DNA of 64,000 bases from Nothophaeocryptopus gaeumannii (GCA_031771865.1 JASISA010000040.1:1426001-1490000); one strand, 5' to 3'. Positions 45,401 to 55,535 are shown, counted from the first letter of the stretch. Notes: generated by a model from the sequence alone, not told the origin. Numbers and translations: made by a program.

Positions 45401-45977
45401 GAAAGATCTGGGTGTCGCGACTGCCGGAAAGAATGGTCTTGTTGAACTCGAGATGCCCTCCGAACAACTCGACATCGACTCCGGATACGATGAAGCCCTC
45501 CGAAACCTCCGCGACAGAGTCGAGGTCCCCGCCCCAGGGATCTCCGAGAGCCAGATGCAAGAGGATTACTACCGCGCCGTCCGAACATACGTCGTCATTG
45601 TCTGGTTGACTCTCAACGCCATTCTCGCCATGGGCGTTTCGGAGATATACAGCAACACTCACGTCGCAGATAACTACTACCTCAAATTCATCTTGTGGTC
45701 TGTAGCGTGCTTGGCGCTGTTCCGTGCGTTGGGTAGCTCGGCTTTCCTTGTGATTAATATGATTCACTCGGTAGCGGATGGCAAGTTGAAGTGGGCTAAT
45801 AAGAGTAAGAAGGGGAGCTCGGTGGGCGGGTCTTCGAGGGGTGGGAGGAGTCTGGGAGGGAGTTCCTGGAGTAGTAAGATGAGGATGCCGAGTTGGATGT
45901 CGAGCACGGGGAGTTGGGTGTCTAGTAAGGCGAGTAGCTGGACGCCGAGTAGTATTGGTAGTTCACTTGGGAGATGA
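42453..45977 (+). CDS. Chitin synthase, division 1 (class III or I)
   Basis: An intronless frame of 1174 residues. The first ~370 residues are disordered and rich in P, Q and S, with an acidic run (EEEEEEDIGSY). The chitin synthase N-terminal region and catalytic domain follow: ELLICVTMYNENEIDFTRTM, WQKIVVCIISDGRAKVHPRT, PNVCVLLDVGTKPGDDSLYH, the EDR motif (YLAEDRILCWEL) and QRRRW (ISQRRRWLNGAFFAAVYSLL). Several membrane helices follow, with CNAHDVTWGTKGDN characteristic of division 1 enzymes. The tail is S/G/W-rich. The enzyme makes wall chitin from UDP-GlcNAc at the plasma membrane. THDVTWGTKGDN-type sequence points to class III, but a class I enzyme is not excluded. The N-terminus is long for the family. 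Confidence 0.92.
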   Translation: MAAPNTPHGYGPPPGYDDDTPTAATPNQGATMRLLTSTDGDNNPYQASVSTPSRTAPDPGKRSPHELFLRAQERLRNGHADHSSGPPQQPPYQTQHPPSYSQPRHVTQNESPGSEELSSLLREVESDLSQSSAPRAPHPRTKRYKVRFNTNKGSVEEQDALPGEEEEEEDIGSYNPYNRPPSPIRSYPPTASERSYGRTSDRLSRQPSVLDNAPGMPPPSGPDYDPYRPSSRTSQSPSKNFTPRASREYPRPPASSVPYEPADINGIPRPGTPSSQYGGSPKRPLPPAPLFAGGRPPSINTEAKVPELTAISIDGENDDVFGPETGDSEHPQRPRPVSRDTFQSESTLTDSDGMYDKEDQDPDLYGPAPDGRQARRGARPAQMTKKEVKLINGELILECKIPTILYSFLPRRDDVEFTHMRYTAVTCDPNDFVEQGYKLRQNIGSTSRETELLICVTMYNENEIDFTRTMHGVMRNIAHFCSRAKSRTWGKDGWQKIVVCIISDGRAKVHPRTLDALAAMGCYQSGIAKNLVNQREVTAHVYEYTTQVSLDADLKFKGAEKGIVPCQVIFCLKEKNAKKLNSHRWFFNAFGRSLNPNVCVLLDVGTKPGDDSLYHLWKAFDRDSNVAGAAGEIKAAKGKAWLALLNPLVASQNFEYKMSNILDKPLESVFGYITVLPGALSAYRYHALQNDETGHGPLSQYFKGETLHGQDADVFTANMYLAEDRILCWELVAKRNDRWVLKYVRKATGETDVPDAVPEFISQRRRWLNGAFFAAVYSLLHFKQIWKTDHSIARKILLHIEFVYQFVQLLFTFFSLGNFYLTFYFIAGSLADKKVDPFGHGIGNFIFIVLRYTCVLTIMVQFILSMGNRPQGAKKMFLASLIVFSVIMVYNTFAAIYIVARQLSQGADITFGNNVFTNLIVSTLSTVGLYFLMSFMYLDPWHMFTSSAQYFALLPSYICTLQVYAFCNAHDVTWGTKGDNVIKKDLGVATAGKNGLVELEMPSEQLDIDSGYDEALRNLRDRVEVPAPGISESQMQEDYYRAVRTYVVIVWLTLNAILAMGVSEIYSNTHVADNYYLKFILWSVACLALFRALGSSAFLVINMIHSVADGKLKWANKSKKGSSVGGSSRGGRSLGGSSWSSKMRMPSWMSSTGSWVSSKASSWTPSSIGSSLGR

Positions 45978-46406
45978 TGAGTATGATATTGTCATGGCTT
46001 GGTGTTTGGGAAAAGGTGTTCGGTTTGGGTAGATCGGGGAGCATGAGCATGAGCCTGAACTCTTTGCATGGATTATGGCTTGTATGCGGTATATGATGTA
46101 GAGCACAGCGCAGGTCTTTGCATGCTGGCATTACTGTTGAATCAGAAGATTGAGTCATACCAGCCTGCTTCCGCAGAGAAGACGTTTCCATTGTTCGACG
46201 AGGCCATCTGGTATGTGGCTAAGATCGATTGGAGCGAAACCGAAAGTCAAACTGCAGGGATCAGCCACACTTGGCGCTACACCCGACTCACTCCACGCGT
46301 TGACTTCGAACAAATCCAGCAAGTACTTTGACGTCGCCATGCCGGACTTGGTTGGATACCAAACTGGTTTATCGCCAAAATCACAAAGTCCAATGGCGGG
46401 CCTACA
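45978..46406. other. Upstream region of the tandem family, possible relic of a zinc-finger part
   Basis: A short frame in phase with the next gene reads NWFIAKITKSNGGPTMM just before 46407. It faintly resembles the end of the zinc-binding segment in the second family member (CNKTHGGVVHEEM). No complete domain is visible. Confidence 0.3.
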
Positions 46407-47585
46407 ATGATGCGCTCTCCACTTCCATGGCAAACCGAGACATCGGATGACTTCAACTCAGGACAGGAACCCAAGCGTGCTCGGCTGGATAAGGGACCAA
46501 GCTCGATATCTCGAACGATTGGCAAATTTTCGAAGGGCAAAAATCGAGCGCAGGTGGTCTATCTGTCTGATACTGAAGACTCTGAGGACGATGGTGATGG
46601 CGGCAAAGATGGACGCCTTGCGCCTACCACTGCTCAACCAAATGGGCATCGGAGAGACCAGGAACGGGAGCAAGTACCGCATATAGACGGGGAAGATGAT
46701 GATGAGTTCAGACGGCAAGTACGTGGTGAATTGCTACAGCATGGGGCGACTTATTTGGAACCTTATATGATGAAGCCAACGAGTGCCGACAAGTCGCACG
46801 AGGCCTTAGGGTCAAAGAAACGACTCGCCGGATCTGAGACGCGAAGAAATCATGAAACGAATGGCCAGTACTCTCAACATGCTGTAAAAGAGCACCGGTA
46901 CTTTACTCTGGAGCAGGATGATGTTGGAAGTATGGAGAGCGGATCTGATGCAACAGAGACGAAAAGGCAGTGCAACGGGCCTTTATTCTCACTCCCGAGA
47001 TCGAGGATCAACGCCACCCCGCATGACATACCGAACAGGACAACCAACGACCATGTGCCCGACAAAATCTCACGCTTGGAGAAACGCCTGACAGACTCTG
47101 AGAATCGGAGTCGCCGTCTTGCTGGAGAGAACGAGGAATTGCGTCGGATCAATCAGCACACTAAGCTCAGTGTCGCGGCTATGGCGAATAAGATCAGAGA
47201 TCTGGAATCGAGGAGTGATGGTCTGACGGACTCCTCGGGCACGAGCGTTCCTCGCGAGGTCTTCGTCATGCTGCAGGAGAAGACGAACAATAAGACTGGG
47301 GAGGTCATGGAGCGGATCGTCCAGGGCATCTTCCTGAATCTGGAAGCTACGCAGAAGGCTGCTGAGGATGTGTACCGTGGGTTTCATTGCATGGGTAAGT
47401 GGTGAGGCTTCGAGGGAATGGGAGATGAGATGCTGATATGGACTGACTACGCAGGCCCGCGATCGAAGAAGGAGATGCCGAAGATGAACTTTACGGATGA
47501 TGGTGATGGAATCTATATGCTGAGAGATGGTAAAGTCTCGAAGCAGGTTTTGAGAGTGGAGAGTCGGAGGTTGAGAGTGACTTGA
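46407..47585 (+). CDS. Tandem family member 1: coiled-coil protein, intact
   Basis: Two exons, 46407-47394 and 47455-47585; the intron runs GTAAGT to CGCAG with a CTGAC branch site, and the product has 372 residues. The first ~200 residues are charged and disordered with an acidic patch (DTEDSEDDGDGGKDG). A coiled coil lies near 215-270 (SRLEKRLTDSENRSRRLAGE, NEELRRINQHTKLSVAAMAN). The C-terminal ~100 residues (EVFVMLQEKTNNKTGEVMER, then NLEATQKAAEDVYRGF and, after splicing, RSKKEMPKMNFTDDGDG) align by eye with the ends of members 2 and 3. It lacks the N-terminal zinc-binding segment of those members. No signal peptide, so probably nuclear or cytosolic. I do not recognise the family. Confidence 0.68.
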
Positions 47586-47682
47586 ACGTGGACATGCTAA
47601 CGTCGCAATTTTCGATGAGTGGATGCTTGGAGCGTCGAATACTCTTGATGTCAGCATTTTGCCAACATGAACTTTTCGAGAG

Positions 47683-48765
47683 GTGTTGGAGGATCGTTTG
47701 ACAGGGCCGATCAACGTTTCAGAAGCGAGAGTCAAATTGCTTGCAGGGATTCGCGTCAACGATACGCGTCTTCTGCGTCTCGTTGAATCTTCGAAGCGAC
47801 ACAACACGTCAGCTCTTCAAGTAACACATATCACCAGGGTGTTGCTCTTCGACTACAGCGGTCTCACTAAACCCGTCACCACACTTTCGAAAGGAGGTCT
47901 AAAAGGCCATTCACTGGGCAATGCCCGTGAATGGTGGTGTTCGGCTATACCTCTCCGGGGCGAGTTCTCAACACGTTGCGATTGTGGGCGACCGCGTGTC
48001 ACATTCCTGACCGCTGCCGGATTCAAAATCCATGGAACCCGTTGCAATAAGACACATGGAGGAGTGGTGCATGAAGAGATGGACAGGGGGACACTTCGCT
48101 CTCATGAAGACGATCGCTTTTCCACGACGCAGAGGCGAGGGCTCTTGGATGCGAAGGTTACCGTGATTGGAAGACTTCGGAGAAGATCGAGCAGGTGGAG
48201 AGAGAGAAGACTCAATTGCCTCGCTCAAGCGGAAGTTCAGCGAAGATGTACGCAGTGGCCCGTCCAAGTTTTCTCGTGTTGATCAAGACGAGAGCTCGGA
48301 TCATCTGGCAAACATTCGACGCCTCGAGAATGAACGTGCCGATTTGCGGAAGCAGCTGCAGGAAGTCCTGGACACCAATCGACATCTGAAGCTCGGCGTG
48401 GAAGGGATGACGAATCAACTGGAGTCTCTGAAATCCTCGAAGACCAATACCTCTCCACAAGTGACGGAGAACGCAGATCTACGGCGGTGTATGTCGTGAT
48501 GTACATCAAAAGGAACTCACCCGAGACTGGGGGTTACGAAGACTTTAAACTATGGGATAAATTCTCGAACCTCGCAGATGCTCGCTCTGTAGCAGCAATA
48601 CTTTGTCGGAAACTCTGGAAGGACGCGACAATCACAGAGTCCGACAAGACCAAGAACGATATTCGTTTCCGGGTGCTCGGTGACATGCACGCAAATGAGC
48701 GGATTGTGATCAAGCGGCGAAAGTATTTAGGTTGCCCTCAGACAGACTACGGCAATTATCAATGA
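47683..48765 (+). pseudogene. Tandem family member 2: zinc-binding/coiled-coil protein, decayed
   Basis: Three overlapping frames together mirror members 1 and 3. Frame one (47683-48282) has SEARVKLLAGIRVN, LLFDYSGLTKP, and WWCSAIPLRGEFSTRCDCGR followed by GFKIHGTRCNKTHGG, a CxC...HxxxC zinc-binding pattern. Around 48150-48170 the match moves to a second frame (SLKRKFSEDVRSG, RRLENERADLRKQLQEVLDT, RHLKLGVEGMTNQLESLKSS). Near 48490 it moves again to a third frame (YVVMYIKRNSPETGGYEDFK, DARSVAAILCRKLWKDA). Where member 3 has its ATG this copy reads ATC, so the start is also lost. Two frame changes and a missing start make an intact product unlikely, unless unseen introns repair them. Confidence 0.6.
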
Positions 48766-49047
48766 GACTTGATGAGTTCATTGTTACGCTGACGTGCAGC
48801 ACACGGCATACCCGCTCCGTAATGGGCCCTGCTGGCACCGAACGGCGATGATATGGGCGAGAAGACGATTGCACTCTTGTGTCGAGTAGATAGCTTGTAT
48901 CTTACGACTGGGCGGCAAATTCACGCTACCTGGTAACACAAGAATAGACACGATTCTCCCTTGATACTCATTCGAACAAGAGACATGTAGTATTGTCCTG
49001 GCAAAGATGTGTATACAATTATCGAAGACCTCGAACGCTAGACATCG

Positions 49048-50210
49048 ATGACGAAGGTTCAACAAGCGAGAGTCAAATCACTTGCAGGGATTCGCGTCCA
49101 CCTCATCGCGACCGCGTCTCCCTCTCCACGGTCACCATCTCTTAACAACAACACTCCACATCACACAATGCTGCTCGACTACAGCTATATGAAAAGGCCA
49201 GTGAGCCCATCGTCTCGCAAAACCCATCCACTCTGCAATCCCAAACTCTGGTGGGATGCCAAACTCCCCACAGAATGCGAGTGGTCCACGCGATGTCCTC
49301 ATTGCGGACGCCCGTTCCTGTGTTTCTCGAGATGGTCTGACTTCACGAAACACACCAATCGATGCTGTGATGATCATGACGGAAGAGTGCACCCGAATAT
49401 CAAGGAGGAGAGGAAGCGATTAGAGGAGAAGTGGAGCAGGGACCTGACATCGTACTATTTTGCCATGGGGTTGGGACCATTCAACTTCTCGGGGAATTCT
49501 GATGAGGACGAGGATGAGACGTTGGTTCAACCGCAGTATCTCGGATCTTCACTTTTGAGATCAGAAAGCTTTCTGAAAACGCGAGATGCCGATGAAGACG
49601 GAGAGGCGGATCCGGAAAGACGAGCTTGGATGTCCTCAGATGGAGACAAAGACCTTCGATCGTCTTTGCGACAGGAAAATGCCATCCCGAAGCGGAGATT
49701 GGACGATGCTTTGGATGCCCGACCGAAGAAACGAGCCCGGATATCCACGAATGGAATTGATGATCTCCGGAAACGTATCGCGGCTCTGGAAAGAGAAAAT
49801 GAAGAGCTGAGGAAGGAGAAGGAGGAGGTGTATGAGGTTAATAAGCATCTCAAGTTGAGCGTGGCCGCGATGACGAACCAAATTGAAATCCTACAGTCAC
49901 CACCAAAATGATCAAGACCGCACCAGAGCTCTTCGGACCATTCCCCCCAAACAGCGTGTGTGGTCACCTACCAGGTACGAACTCCTGGAGCTAGGCAATA
50001 CCAAAAGTCTTCAGTGCAGCAGTTTTCACACACTTCGACGCTGCATATGAGTCTGCTAAGAACCTATGCCGAGATTACTGGAAAGACGCCGTATGTGTCA
50101 AGAAGCCAAAGTCGAACGGCGTTCGTATTCATAGAGAGGACGGTCCCAAGCTGGGGGAGCAGATCAGTATTACAATGAGCACACTCCATCATGGCATACG
50201 CTGGGATTGA
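49048..50210 (+). pseudogene. Tandem family member 3: C2HC zinc-binding/coiled-coil protein, truncated
   Basis: The frame starts at ATG 49048 (MTKVQQARVKSLAGIRV) and runs 287 codons to TGA 49909-49911. Residues 83-106 carry a C-x2-C-x15-H-x3-C pattern (TRCPHCGRPFLCFSRW, then DFTKHTNRCC). A charged acidic linker follows, then a coiled coil at about 240-283 (RKRIAALERENEELRKEKEE, HLKLSVAAMTNQIEIL). After the TGA the same frame continues with ACVVTYQVRTPGARQYQ, matching the C-terminal domain of members 1 and 2. Near 50035 the match shifts frame to FDAAYESAKNLCRDYWKDAV and ends at TGA 50208. So the C-terminal domain is cut off by a nonsense codon and a frameshift. The first 287 residues could still be made. 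Confidence 0.6.
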
Positions 50211-50241
50211 CCTGGACGATTTGAAAGAGAAGGAGATTATG

Positions 50242-50991
50242 TTACTGGGAATTGATGTAAACTGGCATGTACTGATATCGCTGAGGGCAAAACAACCACA
50301 GGCAATGCATGCCCTGCTTCATGAGATTTGCAAAGAGCCCGCGAGAGTATGTTTTAGCCACGAACGGGTCGTCGGACATACAGCGATTCCACACATAGAA
50401 CCTTCTTACGAAGCAAAAATTGTTCCCAGCTATGTGCTCTGCCCAGTATTGGACGTCTTGCCATTGAGTTGTTTTCGCGGCCTTGGGTCGAGTTGAGCTC
50501 AGGAATGTGATCAACGCATAGCTGATCGGCAGCAGCTCTCCTCGGAACTGAGATGAGACATGTAGAATCTTTCGATGTTCAGGAACGTCTCGTCGAATAT
50601 GGACATCGGTGGCCCTCAGGAGGCATCTGTATATTCGATTTCGAACCTCGATCGGCAAGTCGAAGAATCTGAAGGGCTCGATGAATGCTCGTATGCCGTT
50701 GAGCAGATCGACTGGGCCCTCTTCGTCTGTGGGTCCGAGATGTCGTGCTCGCACAGTCGGGCTCACGCTGTTCAGAATCATGTTCATGAGTGCTGCGTGG
50801 TCTCTGTCGTCGGCATAGTGTCCGTCATTGGAAAACTCAAGATCGGAGATCTCTTCTTCAGTGTACATCTCCTGCGCGGGGAAGCTGTATCGCACGAGAG
50901 AAACCATCTTGGCCTGCCAGGATGGATAGTGGCTACCCTCGACCGGTATACCGCTGTCGATGAGGTAGTTGGGTGTGGTCTGCGCCATCAT
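50242..50991 (-). CDS. F-box/2EXR-like fungal protein
   Basis: The frame extends up to 51156, but the first plausible start is the MM at 50991 (MMAQTTPNYLIDSGIPVEGS), giving 249 residues; the sequence before it is basic low complexity. Around residue 115-175 it has the pattern common in fungal 2EXR/F-box-like proteins: FRFFDLPIEVRNRIYRCLLR, then KILHVSSQFRGELLPISYAL. Such proteins usually have LPxEIRnxIY followed by LLxVCrQIRxEAxPIfY. Their roles are mostly unknown. The 3' end faces the decayed family member 3. Confidence 0.65.
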   Translation of the reverse strand: MMAQTTPNYLIDSGIPVEGSHYPSWQAKMVSLVRYSFPAQEMYTEEEISDLEFSNDGHYADDRDHAALMNMILNSVSPTVRARHLGPTDEEGPVDLLNGIRAFIEPFRFFDLPIEVRNRIYRCLLRATDVHIRRDVPEHRKILHVSSQFRGELLPISYALITFLSSTRPKAAKTTQWQDVQYWAEHIAGNNFCFVRRFYVWNRCMSDDPFVAKTYSRGLFANLMKQGMHCLWLFCPQRYQYMPVYINSQ

Positions 50992-51242
50992 GAGGCTTGA
51001 GCGACGAGGTCGCGACCGTGATCGTTGTCGCGGTCGAGGGTGTGGCGGTGTGTGAACCAAGCTGGATTGCGGTTGCCTGCAAGTACACATGTCATGGTCC
51101 AGGCTTTGCGGTATCGGCAGCATGTGAACGACAGGACGGCTTGCACGTGACAGCATCGAGAGCCTGTGGTAGACTCAGTGCCTCCCTTGTCCCTCACCAA
51201 TTCCGCGTCACTGCGAAGTTTGTTATCCCAATTTCGGAAGGT
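50992..51242. other. Upstream flank of the F-box-like gene
   Basis: No supported gene. Leads into a duplicated segment. Confidence 0.35.
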
Positions 51243-51890
51243 TCCGTTATCATATGCAAGTCGTCGCTCGCTCGTTTCTCGGCCTGCAGATAGGTAGCCT
51301 TGATAGGTTACTTGAAATCTGGTATTCCTCAGGGAAGTAGCTGGTTATTCTTACAGATGAGTGGTGGTCAACTCAAATCTGATCCGGATTCGTCCGCATC
51401 AGTTCTTGAGCCCACCATGGCTCTAACCAGCACATTTGCCATACCGGTCACTGGCGGGTGTTCCTTCCCTTTTGCTGCGCTTGATGATTAGGAGAGTCTT
51501 GAGGCCAAGGGTTCGAACGCACTCGCGAAGTTCGAACCGTAAATTTCTTTTACTCACGGGGCATCTCGCTGTCTAATTCTTGCGTTTGTTCCGACTCTGG
51601 CATTTTCCGTTATCGCATGCAAGTCACCGTTCGCTCGGAAAGAAGCAGATGACCTTCATATGGGACCTAGAATTTGCTGCGTTTAGGGAAGTAGCTGGTC
51701 ATCTTCACAGATACGTTTTGAGGTTCGGCGGGAAGAAATGCGAAAAACACGATGCGTGCCATACCAGACACTGGCGAGCAACCCTTCCTTTTGCAAAGTT
51801 TGTGATTCTCCGAATGATGAGCGGTGCTTGTGTCTGCTAGAATGAGACTGCCAAGGGCGGAAGTTCGAGCGGTCACGGAGCTGTCTTTTT
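51243..51890 (+). repeat. Diverged direct duplication, two copies of about 320 bp
   Basis: Blocks recur in the same order: TCCGTTATCATATGCAAGTC (51243) and TCCGTTATCGCATGCAAGTC (51606); GGGAAGTAGCTGGT (51332 and 51686); GCCATACC with CACTGGCG (51438 and 51758); and CCAAGGG with a nearby GTTCGA (about 51511 and 51851). The copy spacing shrinks from 363 to about 340 bp, so indels have accumulated. Short frames inside are not preserved. GTTCGA resembles a Pol III B box, but no tRNA or paired stems fit. The nature of the repeat is unknown. Confidence 0.55.
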
Positions 51891-52014
51891 GCGTCGCAGG
51901 CTCTCGCGTCTCCAGACCAAAAGCAATCTCCTGAGCATAGCACTTGAGGCATCTTGTACCTTCAGGTGTCATGAAGCGGGTATCATTGCAATCTATTCTC
52001 TAACATCATGCTCC

Positions 52015-52622
52015 TCAAGGCACGTAATACGCCCTCTCCAGCGGTTCCCTCGCAGATTCCCAAGCCAGCCAATCTGATCTCGTTGTCCTGTCAAGATATT
52101 AGCACTCCTCACATCCCCTCTCATCATGAATTATACTCACGGTAACAACCCCATCCCATTAAGCTTCCAAATCCCGAGCGCAAGCGCCAACAAATTACAG
52201 CCCACAAACGCCAACTTGACCAATATCATCTGCTCCTTATTTCCCTCACTCTCCAACATCTTGAACGTATTCTGAATATTGAAAACCGCGGTAATCGGCC
52301 CCTTGAACAGCATGAATACCATCATGATGCTGAAGATCTGCAAGCTGTTGCCGGACATGTACATTCCGATGGCGTTCATCGGGAGTTGTTTGGCAGGTGC
52401 GAGGGCGAGTTCCCAGGCTTTCTTGAGCTTGAGGGAGTCCATTTCTCCTGGACTGGGAGGCTTGCGGGCGGTGACTGCTTTCTTGTCCTTTGAGGACCGG
52501 GAGGTTTGCGGTGCGCTGTAGCCGGGTGGATCGGCGATGGTGGTGGATTTCGGTTTGGTGGGTGGGTTCGAGTTGAGGTCGAGGAGCCATTGCGGCGCGG
52601 GCGGTAGAAGGGTCAACGCCAT
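52015..52622 (-). CDS. EMC4: ER membrane protein complex subunit 4
   Basis: Two exons, 52622-52141 and 52087-52015; the intron starts GTGAGT, ends GACAG and has a GCTAAT-like branch site. The product has 184 residues. The N-terminus (MALTLLPPAPQWLLDLNSNP) is followed by a polar region and then the conserved core: KKAWELALAPAKQLPMNAIG, MYMSGNSLQIFSIMMVFMLF, GPITAVFNIQNTF. A second hydrophobic helix follows (LVKLAFVGCNLLALALGIWK). Splicing adds the family's terminal signature (GLLPTTRSDWLAWE); without the intron the protein would end early at GLLP. The EMC inserts and folds multipass and tail-anchored proteins at the ER. Confidence 0.92.
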
Positions 52623-53077
52623 GTTGGTAGATGTAGAATTTACCTTGAGGTCGTCGAGATGAGGTAGCTATGGTGAAGGTGTAAGTCGTGAATAGACTTC
52701 CCGGTTCTCCCGCGGATGCGGGCCGGTAGAGCCTCAGGTTGGAGAACATGGGATGCTGATGATCACTGAAACATCAACTTTGAGGATAACACCCACTTCT
52801 TGCTCTGCTATCTGCGTCTAACATCCCTTGCTGCGAACCAGCCTTCTTCCAGAGTTTCGGGTACAGTGTTTACTGACTACGAACCGCCCCGCACATCTCG
52901 ACACCACCAGAGACAGCCCAGCCTCGAGCCCGCTTTGATCGCGTAACGCCGGTCCTCATCTCGCATTGGTCGGAACGCAAAAGCCTCGCATGTCCGCGCC
53001 TGGGGATACACAAATCTAATAGTGGGCGGACAGGAGAGTGACCAGCAAACATACGGGAGTATACGTGGTCAGACAGT
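52623..53077. other. Divergent promoter region of EMC4 and AP-1 beta
   Basis: 455 bp between divergent starts. No further gene. Confidence 0.5.
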
Positions 53078-55535
53078 ATGAGCTCCAGCGGTCAAGATGC
53101 GAAGTTCTTCGCCCGAGTACGTACTCGTCCTCCTACTATGCCTCCAATGCACCCCTCCATACACCACGTTTCAGTCGCGAAGCATGACACACCCGTGTCT
53201 ATACCCGCCTATGCTATGTACCATCACAAACGCCATGGTTCAGTCAAAGCACTCCAGATCTCTGTACGAATGCCCCAACACCATCCACTTCCCCACACAC
53301 ATCTGCCCCCACCATGTTCTCCCTACCAGCCCATACCCGTGACGATAGTAGCTTATATGCGCGTGTGAAACAGGGCAAAGTCGCCGAGCTCAAGCTCGAG
53401 CTCACCTCCTCGGGCGGGAAGAAAGACAAGAACTTCCTCACCAAGAAGGTCGCCCTCAAGAAGATCGTCGCGAATATGACCATGAGCAACAATGATATGG
53501 TGGCACTATTTCCGGATATCGTAGGGTGTATGGGGATACAAAACTTGGAGATCAAGAAGATGTACGAATATCTTAAGAGCATGGAGATGGACTTGGCTGA
53601 CGGACAATCAGGTGTTTCCTCTACCTGGTCAACTATGCGCGCATGAAGCCGGAGATCGCATTGAAGGCGCTACCCATACTGCTGGACGATTTGAACGATG
53701 TGAATCCATTGATGAGAGCATTGGCATTGCGGACACTCTCTTACATTCACGTACGGCAATTCGTGGAGGCCACATTAGAACCACTCAAGCTGTTGTTGAA
53801 GGACCCGGATCCATACGTGCGTAAGACAGCGGCGTTCACGGTCGCCAAAGTCTACGACCACGACAGACATATGATCGAACGCAGCGACCTGATTGACAGA
53901 CTCAATCTGATGCTTAGGGACGAGAACCCAACTGTTGTTTCATCAGCTCTGGCAGCACTCATGGACATTTGGGAGCGAAGCGAAAGCATCAAGCTGACGA
54001 TCGATTACGCCAATGCTAGCAAGATCGTTCAGATCTTACCAGATTGCTCAGAGTGAGTACTAGACCTAAGACCCTTGGTCGCATCGCTGACATGAAGCAG
54101 ATGGGGACAAACATACATCCTTGAAGCTCTCACATCATATGTACCACAAGACACACAAGAAGCCGCGCTACTGGCTGAGCGCATAGCTCCGCGATTATCA
54201 CATACTAACTCTGCCGTCGTACTGACGTGCATACGAGTCATCTTATACCTAATGAACTACATCGATTCCGACCGAGCGATATCCGCACTCTGCGCCAAGC
54301 TCAGTCCACCTCTGGTCACGCTCCTCAGCAAAGGACCCGAGATCCAATACCTCGCTCTTCGGAATGCGTTACTCATCCTTCAAAGAAGACCCGACGTCCT
54401 CCGAAACGACATCCGCGTCTTCTTCTGCAAGTACAATGATCCCATCTACGTCAAAGTCACAAAGCTTGAGCTCATCTTCATGCTTGCGAACGAGCGAAAC
54501 ATTCGAGAAGTACTTACCGAACTGCGAGAGTATGCGACCGAGATCGATGTTCACTTCGTCCGAAAATCAGTCAGGGCCATCGGGAAGCTGGCCATCAAGA
54601 TCGAGCCTGCAGCGAAGCTCTGCATTTCGACACTATTGGAGCTGGTCTCGACAAAGGTCTCATACATTGTACAAGAGGCGACTGTCGTCATCAAGAACAT
54701 CTTCCGAAAGTACCCGAACCAATACGAATGCATCATCTCGACATTATGCGAGAACCTCGACTCGCTGGACGAGCCTGAGGCGAAGGCGGCCATGATCTGG
54801 GTCATTGGGCAGTACGCGGATCGGATAGACAATTCTGAGATACTGCTCGAGGACTTCCTGGACACCTGGCCTGACGAGACCCATGAAGTACAGCTCGCAC
54901 TTCTGACAGCCACAGTCAAGCTCTTCATTCAACGGCCTAAGGCCGGCCAAGAACTGATACCGAAAGTCTTGAAGTGGGCAACGGAAGATACAGACAATCC
55001 GGATCTCCGAGATCGAGGGTATATGTACTGGCGCCTGTTGAGTAGCAACCCAACAGCAGCGAAAAGCATTGTTATGGGCGAGAAGCCACCCATCACAGCC
55101 GAAAGCGAGAAGCTCGATCCCATCATACTGGAAGAGATGTGTCTTGTCGTCGGCACACTCGCAACAGTCTATCTCAAACCTGTCCAAACCGTCTTCAGGT
55201 CTACCAGACCGAGACGACTAGAGGACAGCCCTGCATTGCAGAAGGAAAAGCTACCAAGCTGGAAAGCGCAGCAAGAAGCGAGGATGGTCGCCGCAGATGC
55301 GCAGGCAGTGACGAATGCGCTGAATGGCGAACAGAGCGCTGCTGTACTGGACGAGGCTGATGCGTACTTTGCCAGTGTTGGCGGGCAAGGCGTGGCAAAT
55401 GATGGATTTGCTATGACTCCAACGGGTGGTATGCATGGCGAGCAGATGTATGTTGTCAATCAGGGACAAGGGCTAGGGACTGTGCAGCCTACGATGCATG
55501 TGCAGAATGGAGAAGGGGATTTGTTGAGCTTTTAG
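53078..55535 (+). CDS. APL2: AP-1 adaptor complex beta subunit
   Basis: Four exons: 53078-53116, 53374-53561, 53612-54052 and 54101-55535; phases agree and the product has 700 residues. The short first exon MSSSGQDAKFFAR joins GKVAELKLELTSSGGKKDKN across a 257-bp intron. The intron at 53562 joins NLEIKKM to CFLYLVNYARMKPEIALKAL. The armadillo-type trunk is typical of beta adaptins: DLNDVNPLMRALALRTLSYI, LKDPDPYVRKTAAFTVAKVY, DENPTVVSSALAALMDIWER, AAMIWVIGQYADRIDN. The hinge is Q/G-rich and ends GDLLSF, with no large ear domain, as in fungal AP-1 beta. AP-1 sorts clathrin cargo between the trans-Golgi and endosomes. AP-2 beta is the main alternative. Confidence 0.9.

Noticed and set aside
50191..50496. 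A 101-residue plus-strand frame
   Set aside because: It overlaps the F-box/2EXR-like minus-strand gene, which has recognisable motifs; the plus frame has none.
51480..51560. A tRNA suggested by AAGGGTTCGAAC
   Set aside because: Neither strand gives T-stem or acceptor pairing; it belongs to the duplicated segment.
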